Notes under the pieces: model-generated | Database searches by the model: none | What the model was told of the DNA's origin: nothing | What the model saw: only the letters and a program-made list of their open reading frames with translations | Shown here: piece by piece, positions 1 through 6,137 of the stretch | Layout of the letters: every line of letters begins with the position of its first letter | Numbering within the stretch: the stretch's first letter is position 1 | Position numbers and translations under genes: made by a program | DNA from: an uncultured Collinsella sp. | GTDB lineage: Bacteria; Actinomycetota; Coriobacteriia; Coriobacteriales; Coriobacteriaceae | Assembly (NCBI GenBank): GCA_958427145.1 | Contig: CAUAAZ010000037.1 | Span: forward strand, 1 to 21,737 | Length of the DNA: 21,737 nucleotides | Direction: 5' to 3'

Positions 1-8
1 GGAATCGG

Positions 9-461
9 CTAAAGTGCGATGGCGAAATTGGTTGTTTTTACAGTAGCGCTAACATGCTTCGCCGCCGCGAGCCTCGCGGTCGCCGCGTCGTGGGCCCCGG
101 CGAGGTCCCTGAGCCCCTCGATCTCGGGGGACGGCACCCATACCGGGGTGACGTCGTGCGACAGTATCGCCTTGGCCATCCTGGCCGCGTCGTTGCGGTC
201 GTTCTTGGACGAGAGGTCGGCCGCCGACCTCGGGACCCTGGAGACGGCCGCGACGACGCAGTCGACGCCGAGCCCGGAGAGCTCCCTCTGCGGGGCGAAG
301 CCGAGGTAGCCGCTCTCGTAGGCGGCGAGCGACGGGCCGGGGAAGCCCGACATCCACTCCGCGACCTCGCCCCAGGGGTTGCCGCGGAACCTCCTCGTCA
401 CGGCCTCGCCCGTCTCCGCGTCGAGCGCGCAGACGGTGGTGGACCTGAGGTGTACGTCCAT
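9..461 (-). pseudogene. IS110-family transposase, N-terminal fragment
   Basis: This 150-residue reading frame resembles the N-terminal RuvC-like (DEDD) domain of IS110-family transposases. An early acidic residue lies in MDVH (D2), a glutamate in YESGY, and the paired aspartates in KNDRNDA. The family is usually about 300-400 residues with a C-terminal domain carrying a catalytic serine. Here the resemblance stops after about residue 137 (near base 50), and a short unrelated tail runs to a stop at bases 9-11, so the C-terminal domain is missing. The frame is open upstream of the chosen ATG, but the MDVH start matches the family. It lies opposite to all other genes in the window. It could be a decayed element, or one interrupted by another element whose end occupies bases 1-50. 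It is almost certainly not an active transposase. Confidence 0.85.
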
Positions 462-769
462 TCCGAAGGCGGTAGAATATCTAGGTACGGGAGCCTCCCA
501 ACCTCGTTGCGGCGCGGCTGCGCCTCTGGCACTTCAACAACATTGTCGCAGCCCCGACCCGCGGTCACGAGCGGGGGCTCCTGTCGTTTCCGTGCCCTCG
601 GATTGGGTCATAGTGTCTGGCTTTGGCTCTGCCTGTGACGTTTTCATTGTTGGTGCTGAGTGCCTTGTTTCCCGTCCCAAATGAGCTACCCCGGGTCCCC
701 GGTGGTTGCGGCGGGCGTGTTTGGTTGGTGCCTGTTGATGGTCTGGGTATCGGGAAGGGCGGGCTCCGT
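462..769. other. gene-free region, probable IS110 left-end flank
   Basis: I see no credible gene between the transposase fragment and the UPF0371 gene. On the side upstream of the transposase there are two GC-rich inverted repeats. One is GGCGC-GGCT-GCGCC at 511-524. The other is at 550-579, where AGCCC and CCGC (separated by a 4-nt bulge) pair with GCGGGGGCT around an 8-nt loop. In IS110-group elements the non-coding stretch upstream of the transposase is known to encode a structured guide (bridge) RNA read in the transposase direction. Position and structure fit a relic of such an RNA, but the boundary of the element is not visible and no RNA can be called from sequence alone. Confidence 0.4.
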
Positions 770-775
770 TATAAT
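770..775 (+). promoter_or_regulatory. -10 element for the UPF0371 gene
   Basis: A perfect TATAAT lies 39 bases before the chosen start codon at 815. No good -35 hexamer sits at 16-18 bp spacing (the bases around 747-752 are GTATCG), so the promoter may be weak or use an activator. A start of transcription near 782 would leave a leader of about 30 bases containing the GGGAG ribosome binding site. Confidence 0.5.
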
Positions 776-814
776 CGCCTAGAACATTAAATGGAAACGG
801 GACGGGAGCCATAT

Positions 815-2296
815 ATGCGCCAGGGTTTCGACAACGCGAAGTATATCGAGCTGCAGGCTGCTCACATTAAGGAGCGCATCTCGCAGTTTGGCGGCAAGCT
901 CTATTTGGAGTTTGGCGGTAAGCTGTTCGATGACTATCATGCGAGCCGCGTGCTGCCGGGTTTTGAACCGGACAGCAAGTTCCGCATGCTCAAGAGCATC
1001 GCCGACGATGTCGAGGTTATCATCGCGATCAACGCGAACCACATCGAGAAAAACAAGGCTCGTGGTGACCTCGGCATTACCTATGACGAGGATGTGCTGC
1101 GCCTGGTTGACCTGTTCCGCGGCAGCGGCTTTGCCGTCGCGGCTGTGGTCATCACCCAGTACGCCGGCCAGCCCGCTGCCGATGTATTCCGCAACCGCCT
1201 GAACGCGCTCGGTATTCCCGCCAAGCTGCACTATCCCATCGAGGGGTATCCGCACGACGTCGACCTGATCGTGTCCGACGACGGCTATGGCAAGAATGAG
1301 TTTGTCGAGACCACTCGTCCGCTCGTCGTGGTCACCGCTCCCGGCCCCGGCTCAGGCAAGCTCGCCACTTGCCTCTCGCAGCTCTATCACGAGCACAAGC
1401 ACGGCACCGCCGCCGGCTACGCCAAGTTCGAGACTTTCCCGGTCTGGAATCTGCCCCTCACGCATCCGGTCAACATCGCCTATGAGGCAGCAACGGCCGA
1501 TCTCGATGATGCCAATATCATCGACTCCTTCCACTTGGAGGCCTACAACAAGACCACGGTCAACTACAACCGCGACGTCGAGGCCTTCCCGGTGGTCCGT
1601 GCTCTGATGGAAAAGATCCTGGGCAAGAGCCCCTATCAGAGTCCTACGGACATGGGCGTCAATATGGTCGGCTTTGCCATCACCGATGACGATGCCTGCC
1701 GCGACGCTTCCAAGATGGAGATCGTCCGCCGCTACTTTACCGCGGTTGAAAATGTGCGCCGTACCGGCGTGGGCGATGAGCAAGTCGACCGTCTCAAGAT
1801 TATTATGAAGAAAGCCGGCATCGATAAGAACTACTCACCGGCGCGCTCGGCGGCCCTCACCAGGGAGCAGCTGACGGGTGGTCCCGTGGGTGCCATGGTC
1901 ATGCCCGATGGCTCCGTGGTGACCGGTAAGACCTCCACGCGTCTGGGCGCCGCGAGCTCGCTTATCATGAACGCCCTCAAGCATGTCTCGGGCGTCGACC
2001 TTGAGCTCGAGGTCATTAGCGATGAGGCGATCGAGCCCATCAGCAAGCTCAAGACGCATTTCCTGGGCAGCAAAAACCCGCGCCTCCACACCGACGAGAC
2101 GCTTATGGCGCTGTCGATCACCTCGGCCACGAGTGAGACGGCCGCTCGCGTCCTTTCGGGCCTGGAGCAGCTGCGCGGCTGCGATGCCTTCTTTAGCGTG
2201 ATTATCTCGCCGACGGACGAGACGGTACTGCGCAAACTGGGTATCAACGTGTGCTGCGAGCCCAAGTTTGAGCGCCGCGGTTTCTTCCATCGCTAA
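815..2296 (+). CDS. UPF0371 / DUF1846 family protein
   Basis: The 493-residue product matches the UPF0371 (DUF1846) family in length and in its opening MRQGFDNAKYIELQ. This family is widespread in Firmicutes and Actinobacteria and its biochemical role is not established as far as I know. A glycine-rich PGPGSGK segment at residues 176-182 follows a hydrophobic strand and resembles a phosphate-binding loop, which suggests nucleotide or cofactor binding (inference). There is no signal peptide or membrane segment, so it should be cytoplasmic. An in-frame ATG at 791 exists, but the ATG at 815 has GGGAG six bases upstream and gives the family-like N-terminus. The gene stands alone, with its own -10 box and a strong terminator directly after it. 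Its neighbours give no clue to function. Confidence 0.85.
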   Translation: MRQGFDNAKYIELQAAHIKERISQFGGKLYLEFGGKLFDDYHASRVLPGFEPDSKFRMLKSIADDVEVIIAINANHIEKNKARGDLGITYDEDVLRLVDLFRGSGFAVAAVVITQYAGQPAADVFRNRLNALGIPAKLHYPIEGYPHDVDLIVSDDGYGKNEFVETTRPLVVVTAPGPGSGKLATCLSQLYHEHKHGTAAGYAKFETFPVWNLPLTHPVNIAYEAATADLDDANIIDSFHLEAYNKTTVNYNRDVEAFPVVRALMEKILGKSPYQSPTDMGVNMVGFAITDDDACRDASKMEIVRRYFTAVENVRRTGVGDEQVDRLKIIMKKAGIDKNYSPARSAALTREQLTGGPVGAMVMPDGSVVTGKTSTRLGAASSLIMNALKHVSGVDLELEVISDEAIEPISKLKTHFLGSKNPRLHTDETLMALSITSATSETAARVLSGLEQLRGCDAFFSVIISPTDETVLRKLGINVCCEPKFERRGFFHR

Positions 2297-2330
2297 GTTT
2301 GAAGCACCGCGGTAATTACATTGCATTTTG

Positions 2331-2363
2331 GCCGTATCGGGTTAGCGCCCGGTACGGCTTTTT
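2331..2363 (+). terminator. rho-independent terminator
   Basis: An 11-bp stem (GCCGTATCGGG at 2331-2341 with CCCGGTACGGC at 2348-2358, one G-U pair) with a 6-base loop is followed directly by five T residues. It lies 35 bases after the UPF0371 stop codon. Confidence 0.92.
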
Positions 2364-2429
2364 GATCAATAAAGCGCCTATTTCGGCGAAAAATAGCTGT
2401 TTACCTGCCTAGAAACAATTTGAGCGGTA

Positions 2430-2494
2430 TACAATAACCGTAACTGTTTCATCCTTAGCGGGATGCCGCATGATGGATATTACCTGCCATCGTG
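2430..2494 (+). promoter_or_regulatory. possible promoter and leader hairpin of wHTH gene
   Basis: TACAAT at 2430-2435 (one mismatch to TATAAT) could be a -10 box, though no clear -35 is visible. Downstream, CATGATGG at 2469-2476 pairs with CCATCGTG at 2487-2494 (8 bp, one G-U pair, 10-base loop). It would lie in the 5' leader of the regulator mRNA, about 46 bases before its ribosome binding site. A regulatory role is inference. Confidence 0.35.
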
Positions 2495-2552
2495 AGGTGT
2501 GTCGGTCGCGCACGGCGCGTTAGATGCTCGTGCTCGGTTTGAGGAGGCTGCT

Positions 2553-2891
2553 ATGGCGGGCAAGGGTCGTGCGAGTGTCAACGATATGAAGCGTGTCGAG
2601 GTGCTGGTGTTGATGGAGATCGACCAGCAAACCGAAGACAATGGCGGGCCGTATGGTTTCTCGCGCAAAACGCTTGCCGAGCGCGTGGGGGTTTCGCCGT
2701 ATCGTGCCCGCGCCGCAATCGATCGCTTGGATTCCGAAGGCATGATTGATGTCGTCTCGCGTTATAGCGACGACGGCGGTCAGCTTGCAAATGGCATTTG
2801 CCTCACCGAACGTGGCGAGTGGTATCTTGAGGGCGTCCGTACCGGCATGCTCGTTCAAGAAATGCTTGAGGACGAGGTTGCTGATCGATAG
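2553..2891 (+). CDS. small winged-helix DNA-binding regulator
   Basis: The 112-residue product reads as one winged helix-turn-helix domain. Helix-rich residues about 12-30 are followed by a recognition-helix pattern (TLAERVGVSPYRARAAIDRL), then a wing-like segment (MIDVVSRYSDDGGQ) and the C-terminal helices. The layout resembles small MarR- or PadR-like regulators, but I cannot assign a subfamily or ligand. A longer frame from GTG at 2499 exists. I chose the ATG at 2553 because GAGGAGG ends five bases before it. The gene is monocistronic between two terminators. Targets are unknown: it could regulate itself or the adjacent pyrG, but nothing in the sequence shows this. Confidence 0.78.
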   Translation: MAGKGRASVNDMKRVEVLVLMEIDQQTEDNGGPYGFSRKTLAERVGVSPYRARAAIDRLDSEGMIDVVSRYSDDGGQLANGICLTERGEWYLEGVRTGMLVQEMLEDEVADR

Positions 2892-2915
2892 CAGCATGTA
2901 ACCCTTGCCATAGCG

Positions 2916-2948
2916 ACGCCGCCTGGGAAACCGGGCGGCGTTTTGTTT
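2916..2948 (+). terminator. rho-independent terminator with GAAA tetraloop
   Basis: ACGCCGCC (2916-2923) pairs with GGCGGCGT (2934-2941), extended inward by a T-G and two G-C pairs to a GAAA loop. T-rich sequence (TTTTGTTT) follows. It ends the regulator gene. Confidence 0.92.
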
Positions 2949-2982
2949 CAAGATTGAGAAATGCAATCTCACGCGAGAAAAA

Positions 2983-3014
2983 TTGCGAACGGTCCGCGGC
3001 GCGAGTATTACAAT
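2983..3014 (+). promoter_or_regulatory. probable pyrG promoter
   Basis: TTGCGA at 2983-2988 and TATTAC at 3006-3011 are 17 bp apart, each matching four of six consensus bases. An overlapping TACAAT at 3009-3014 is a better -10 but gives a 20-bp spacer. Either would start transcription about 50 bases before pyrG. The exact hexamers are uncertain. Confidence 0.45.
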
Positions 3015-3028
3015 GAAGACCCGTAAGA

Positions 3029-3037
3029 TGTGGATAA
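3029..3037. promoter_or_regulatory. consensus DnaA-box 9-mer in pyrG leader
   Basis: TGTGGATAA is the exact reverse complement of the classic DnaA box TTATCCACA. It falls in the pyrG leader, downstream of the likely promoter and 32 bases before the start codon. Binding by DnaA is not shown. A single 9-mer can occur by chance. Confidence 0.35.
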
Positions 3038-3069
3038 ACAACTTCTACGGGAAGCGCAGGTAACTCAAT

Positions 3070-4731
3070 ATGACCAAGCATGTGTTCGTAACCGGTGGCG
3101 TGGTTTCGTCTCTGGGCAAGGGTATCACCGCGGCCTCGCTGGGCCGTCTGCTCAAGTCGCGTGGCTACAAAGTAACGATGCAGAAGGCCGATCCGTATCT
3201 GAACGTCGACCCCGGTACCATGAGCCCCTTCCAGCATGGTGAGGTCTTCGTTACCGAGGATGGTTACGAGTCCGACCTGGACCTGGGTCATTACGAGCGC
3301 TTTATTGATGAGAACCTGACCCGCGATTCCAACTTTACGACCGGCGCCATCTATAAGAGCTTGATCGCCCGCGAGCGTCGCGGCGACTTTTTGGGCGGTA
3401 CCGTGCAGGTGATTCCTCACGTCACCAATGCCATAAAGGACAAGTTCCGCCGCATCGAGGAGCAGACCGGCTCCGATGTAGTCATCACCGAGCTGGGCGG
3501 CACGATCGGCGACATCGAGTCCCAACCGTTTGTCGAGGCCATCCGTCAGTACCGCAAGGAGGCCGGCCCCGAGAACGTCTGCTACATCCACGTGTCGCTC
3601 GTTCCCTATATCGCCGCCGCCCACGAGGTCAAGACCAAGCCCACGCAGCATTCCGTCAAGGAGCTCCGCAGCTTTGGCATCCAGCCCGATATCATCGTGC
3701 TGCGCTCCGACCACCATATCGATGACGCTATCCGCGGAAAGATCGCAAGCTTCTGCGACGTCGACACCGATTGTGTCTTTACCAACGAGGACTGCGCGAG
3801 CATTTACGATGTTCCGCAGCTGCTTGCCGAGCAGGACTTTGACCTGCGCATTTGCGAGCGCCTGGGTCTGGACCCGCGTGAGCGCGACATGAGCGAGTGG
3901 AACGAGTTCCTGCGCAAACAGAATCACGCCAACCATCACGCCGACAAGGTGAAGATCGCCGTCGTGGGCAAGTACACGCAGCTGCCCGATGCGTACCTGT
4001 CGGTTATCGAGGCCCTGCACCATGCGGGCGTCTTCTACGATCGCCATGTGGACGTCCAGCTGGTCGACGGCGAGAGCCTCGACGAGCAGAATGTCTCCGA
4101 GGTTCTGGGCGACGCCTCGGGCATCCTGGTCCCCGGCGGCTTTGGCAAGCGCGCCCTGGAGGGCAAGATCCTCGCGGCCGAGTTTGCCCGTGAGCACAAG
4201 ATTCCGTATCTGGGCATTTGCCTGGGTATGCAGGTGGCCGTGTGCGAGTTCGCCCGCAACGTCGTCGGCCTTGCCGGCGCCAGCTCCTCCGAGTTCGATC
4301 CGGATGGCCCGTATAGCGTCATCGATCTGATGAGCTCGCAGGAGGACGTGACCGAGAAGGGCGGCACCATGCGCCTGGGCGCCTATCCGTGCAAGCTCGC
4401 CGCCGATACCCTTGCTCGCGAGGCATATGGCGAGGAGCTCGTCTACGAGCGTCACCGTCATCGCTTTGAGTTCAACAACGCCTTCCGTGACCAGCTCGAG
4501 GACGCCGGCTTGGTTATCTCGGGTCTGTCGCCCGACGAGCGCCTGGTCGAGATGGTCGAGCTGCCGCGCGACGTGCATCCGTGGTATGTGGCAACCCAGG
4601 CTCATCCCGAGTTCAAGAGCCGCCCGACCAACCCGCAGCCGCTGTTCCGCGAGTTCGTGCGCGCTTCGATCGGCCAGCACGAGGGTGTCGACCGTCTGCA
4701 GGTGACGCCCATGAACCTCGCTACGGACTAA
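3070..4731 (+). CDS. pyrG: CTP synthase (glutamine hydrolysing)
   Basis: CTP synthase makes CTP from UTP, ATP and glutamine in the cytoplasm, the last step of pyrimidine nucleotide synthesis. The 553-residue product has the expected two domains. The N-terminal amidoligase domain (about 1-265) carries the phosphate-binding SSLGKGI loop and KADPYLNVDPGTM. The C-terminal class I glutamine amidotransferase domain (about 290-545) has nucleophile C384 in GICLGMQ and the H512/E514 pair in AHPEF. Length and motifs are complete, so it should be active. The ATG at 3070 has a weak AGG nine bases upstream. A terminator of the preceding gene and a likely promoter lie upstream. xerD starts two bases after the stop codon, so the two are probably co-transcribed. 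I see no attenuator-like hairpin in the leader. Confidence 0.98.
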   Translation: MTKHVFVTGGVVSSLGKGITAASLGRLLKSRGYKVTMQKADPYLNVDPGTMSPFQHGEVFVTEDGYESDLDLGHYERFIDENLTRDSNFTTGAIYKSLIARERRGDFLGGTVQVIPHVTNAIKDKFRRIEEQTGSDVVITELGGTIGDIESQPFVEAIRQYRKEAGPENVCYIHVSLVPYIAAAHEVKTKPTQHSVKELRSFGIQPDIIVLRSDHHIDDAIRGKIASFCDVDTDCVFTNEDCASIYDVPQLLAEQDFDLRICERLGLDPRERDMSEWNEFLRKQNHANHHADKVKIAVVGKYTQLPDAYLSVIEALHHAGVFYDRHVDVQLVDGESLDEQNVSEVLGDASGILVPGGFGKRALEGKILAAEFAREHKIPYLGICLGMQVAVCEFARNVVGLAGASSSEFDPDGPYSVIDLMSSQEDVTEKGGTMRLGAYPCKLAADTLAREAYGEELVYERHRHRFEFNNAFRDQLEDAGLVISGLSPDERLVEMVELPRDVHPWYVATQAHPEFKSRPTNPQPLFREFVRASIGQHEGVDRLQVTPMNLATD

Positions 4732-4733
4732 GG

Positions 4734-5675
4734 GTGCCGGCGAATAAGGAACATACCGAAGCTACTCCCTCGTCGCTCGCCGTGGCGGCGGGGGAGTATC
4801 TCGATTACCTCGCGGTCGAGCGGGGTTTGGCGCGCAACACGATTGCGGCCTATCGTCGTGACCTGACGACGTACTGCGCCTATCTGGAGCGGGCGGGTAT
4901 TGTGTCTTTTGAAGAGGTGACCCGTCAGGTCGTGGAGGGCTTTGTCGCCGACCGTCGCGATGGGGGCTATTCGGATGCCTCGGTGGAGCGTGCGCTTGCG
5001 GCCGTGAAGGGCCTGCATGCCTTTTTGGTGCGCGATGGGGCTGTGGCCCAAAATCCAACGGCGGCGTTGCGCCTGCCTAAAAAGGCTGAGCGTTTGCCGG
5101 AGTATCTATCGGTGGAGGATGTCTCGGCGCTGCTCGATCAAGACTTCCCCGAGGGCGAGATGGGCTTGCGCGACCATGCCATCTTGGAAGTGCTCTACGG
5201 ATGCGGTTTGCGTGTGAGCGAGTTGGTGGGGCTCGATGTGGGCGATATCCATATCGACGATGGCTTTGTGCTCGTTCGTGGTAAGGGCTCGAAGGAACGC
5301 CTGTCCCCGCTGGTAGGAAGCGCGGCGCGAGCTCTGACGCTTTATGTAACTGAGGGGCGTTCTCGCTTGGCGGCCCATGCCCGCGGAACCGAGACCTCGG
5401 CGGTCTTTTTAAATAAGAACGGCCGCCGTCTGTCGCGCCAGGGCATCCATGCCATCTGTGAGCGCTACGGGCGCCAGGTGGGACTGGTGGGGCTCCATCC
5501 CCATACGCTGCGTCACTCCTTTGCCACCCATATGCTTGCGGGCGGCGCAGACCTCCGTGTGCTACAGGAGATCATGGGACATGCCGATATATCGACCACG
5601 CAGGTCTACACGCATGTCGATCGTACGCAACTGACCGAGGTCTATCTGGCGGCGCATCCGCTGGCACATCGCTAG
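4734..5675 (+). CDS. xerD: tyrosine recombinase XerD
   Basis: The 313-residue product is a tyrosine site-specific recombinase of the XerC/D type, which resolves chromosome dimers at dif sites during division. The N-terminal SAM-like core-binding domain (about 15-100) opens with EYLDYLAVERGLARNTIAAY. The catalytic domain has all key residues: R160 (GLRVSEL), K184 (GKG), H257 and R260 (HTLRHSF), H283 (GHADIS) and nucleophile Y292. The R-K and H-Y spacings match E. coli XerD. The frame is open back to 4581 inside pyrG, but the family-like N-terminus points to the GTG at 4734, two bases after the pyrG stop. No clear Shine-Dalgarno precedes it, so translation may be coupled to pyrG. Assignment as XerD rather than XerC rests on overall resemblance. 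No second Xer is in the window. Confidence 0.92.
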   Translation: MPANKEHTEATPSSLAVAAGEYLDYLAVERGLARNTIAAYRRDLTTYCAYLERAGIVSFEEVTRQVVEGFVADRRDGGYSDASVERALAAVKGLHAFLVRDGAVAQNPTAALRLPKKAERLPEYLSVEDVSALLDQDFPEGEMGLRDHAILEVLYGCGLRVSELVGLDVGDIHIDDGFVLVRGKGSKERLSPLVGSAARALTLYVTEGRSRLAAHARGTETSAVFLNKNGRRLSRQGIHAICERYGRQVGLVGLHPHTLRHSFATHMLAGGADLRVLQEIMGHADISTTQVYTHVDRTQLTEVYLAAHPLAHR

Positions 5676-5691
5676 CACCTCGCTGACCTGC

Positions 5692-5778
5692 ATATTTATA
5701 AATATTAAAGGGGACGGGCCCCAGATTGCCGAGACGCACTTTTGCGCGCATGGGCAATCTGGGGCCCGTCCCATTTTT
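5692..5778 (+). terminator. giant perfect hairpin, terminator and possible repeat
   Basis: Arms of 20 bases at 5711-5730 and 5753-5772 are exact reverse complements (beginning GGGACGGGCCCC) around a 22-base loop. They are followed by ATTTTT, so the structure would end pyrG-xerD transcripts. The A-rich bases 5707-5709 can extend pairing to 5774-5776 across one mismatch. A perfect AT-only palindrome (ATATTTATAAATAT, 5692-5705) sits just upstream. The stem is far longer than the other terminators here, which suggests a repeated extragenic palindrome or miniature element doing double duty (inference). Confidence 0.8.
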
Positions 5779-5796
5779 CGCCAGACACCGACGCGG

Positions 5797-5835
5797 TGGT
5801 GGGCCGTGTGTGTCGTGGGTGGGGGAGTTTGGGGG
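5797..5835 (+). promoter_or_regulatory. upstream TGGG repeat cluster
   Basis: TGGG motifs start at 5800, 5816, 5820 and 5830. Those at 5800, 5820 and 5830 are in 10-bp register. This resembles the main TGGGG array about 180 bp downstream and might be an auxiliary MraZ site. The local G-richness makes chance occurrence possible. Confidence 0.3.
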
Positions 5836-5938
5836 CGATGTGAACGGCGTGTAAAGGGACGTAAAAATCGCCTCAAGGTCAACTTGAAGGTTGAGGTTCG
5901 CGGGCGTGGTTCTACAGGTGGCATCACGCCTTTGCTGC

Positions 5939-5994
5939 AAACACAACATATTGTGTTCTCGAACATATGCTCGGGGGTGTTTTACAACATATTG
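5939..5994. repeat. AACATAT repeats and LexA-like palindrome
   Basis: The 11-mer ACAACATATTG occurs at 5943-5953 and again at 5984-5994, and AACATAT also at 5962-5968. The first copy lies inside a perfect inverted repeat, AACACAA-N4-TTGTGTT (about 5940-5957). The middle copy lies in TCGAACATATGCTCGG (5959-5974), which differs at two positions from the symmetric actinobacterial and Gram-positive LexA-box pattern CGAAC-N4-GTTCG with flanking T and A. Spacing and AT content differ from the surrounding G-rich DNA, suggesting protein-binding sites upstream of the dcw promoter. Confidence 0.4.
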
Positions 5995-5998
5995 AGGG

Positions 5999-6054
5999 TG
6001 GAGTGGTGGGGCGGGGTGGGGGAAGGGGTGGGGAAAGGTGTTGAAAAATGGGGC
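5999..6054 (+). promoter_or_regulatory. probable MraZ operator (TGGGG array)
   Basis: TGGGG occurs at 6007, 6017, 6029 and 6049, with weaker copies at 5999 (TGGAG) and 6039 (TGTTG). Successive intervals are about 8-12 bp, mostly 10, so the sites lie on one face of the helix. In E. coli, MraZ binds direct TGGGN repeats separated by 5 bp upstream of mraZ and represses the operon. The array here sits directly upstream of mraZ and runs over the -35 box, as expected for autorepression. Confidence 0.7.
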
Positions 6055-6069
6055 GGTTCCCCATATTAT
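6041..6069 (+). promoter_or_regulatory. main dcw operon promoter
   Basis: TTGAAA (6041-6046) and TATTAT (6064-6069) each match five of six sigma-70 consensus bases with an ideal 17-bp spacer. Transcription would start near 6076, giving a leader of about 60 bases to mraZ. TGGGG repeats overlap the -35 and spacer. Confidence 0.75.
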
Positions 6070-6101
6070 TGATGACGTCGACAGGCGGGGTGGTTCCCCG
6101 C
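6050..6101. repeat. paired GGGG-N5-CCCC elements around the promoter
   Basis: The 13-mer GGGG-Y-GGTTCCCC occurs at 6050-6062 (inside the promoter spacer) and 6087-6099 (just after the likely start site), 37 bp apart. Each is a short inverted repeat. The second extends to GCGGGG-TGGTT-CCCGC-type pairing at 6085-6101 and could form a 5' hairpin on the mRNA. Two matching sites around the -10 look like operators for a dimeric regulator. Confidence 0.5.
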
Positions 6102-6137
6102 GTACGTGCCATCTGAGTAACCGAGGGGAGGGCGCAC

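Noticed and set aside
3015..3069. CTP-sensing attenuator in the pyrG leader
   Set aside because: The short leader has no strong hairpin plus T-run and no initial GGGC tract like the Bacillus pyrG mechanism.
2803..4680. Long minus-strand open frame opposite pyrG (625 codons)
   Set aside because: It is the mirror of a certain pyrG gene. Its translation is low-complexity and resembles no family I know. Such frames arise from GC-rich codon bias.
4581..4733. Upstream extension of xerD into pyrG
   Set aside because: It would add 51 residues unlike any Xer N-terminus, with heavy overlap of pyrG.
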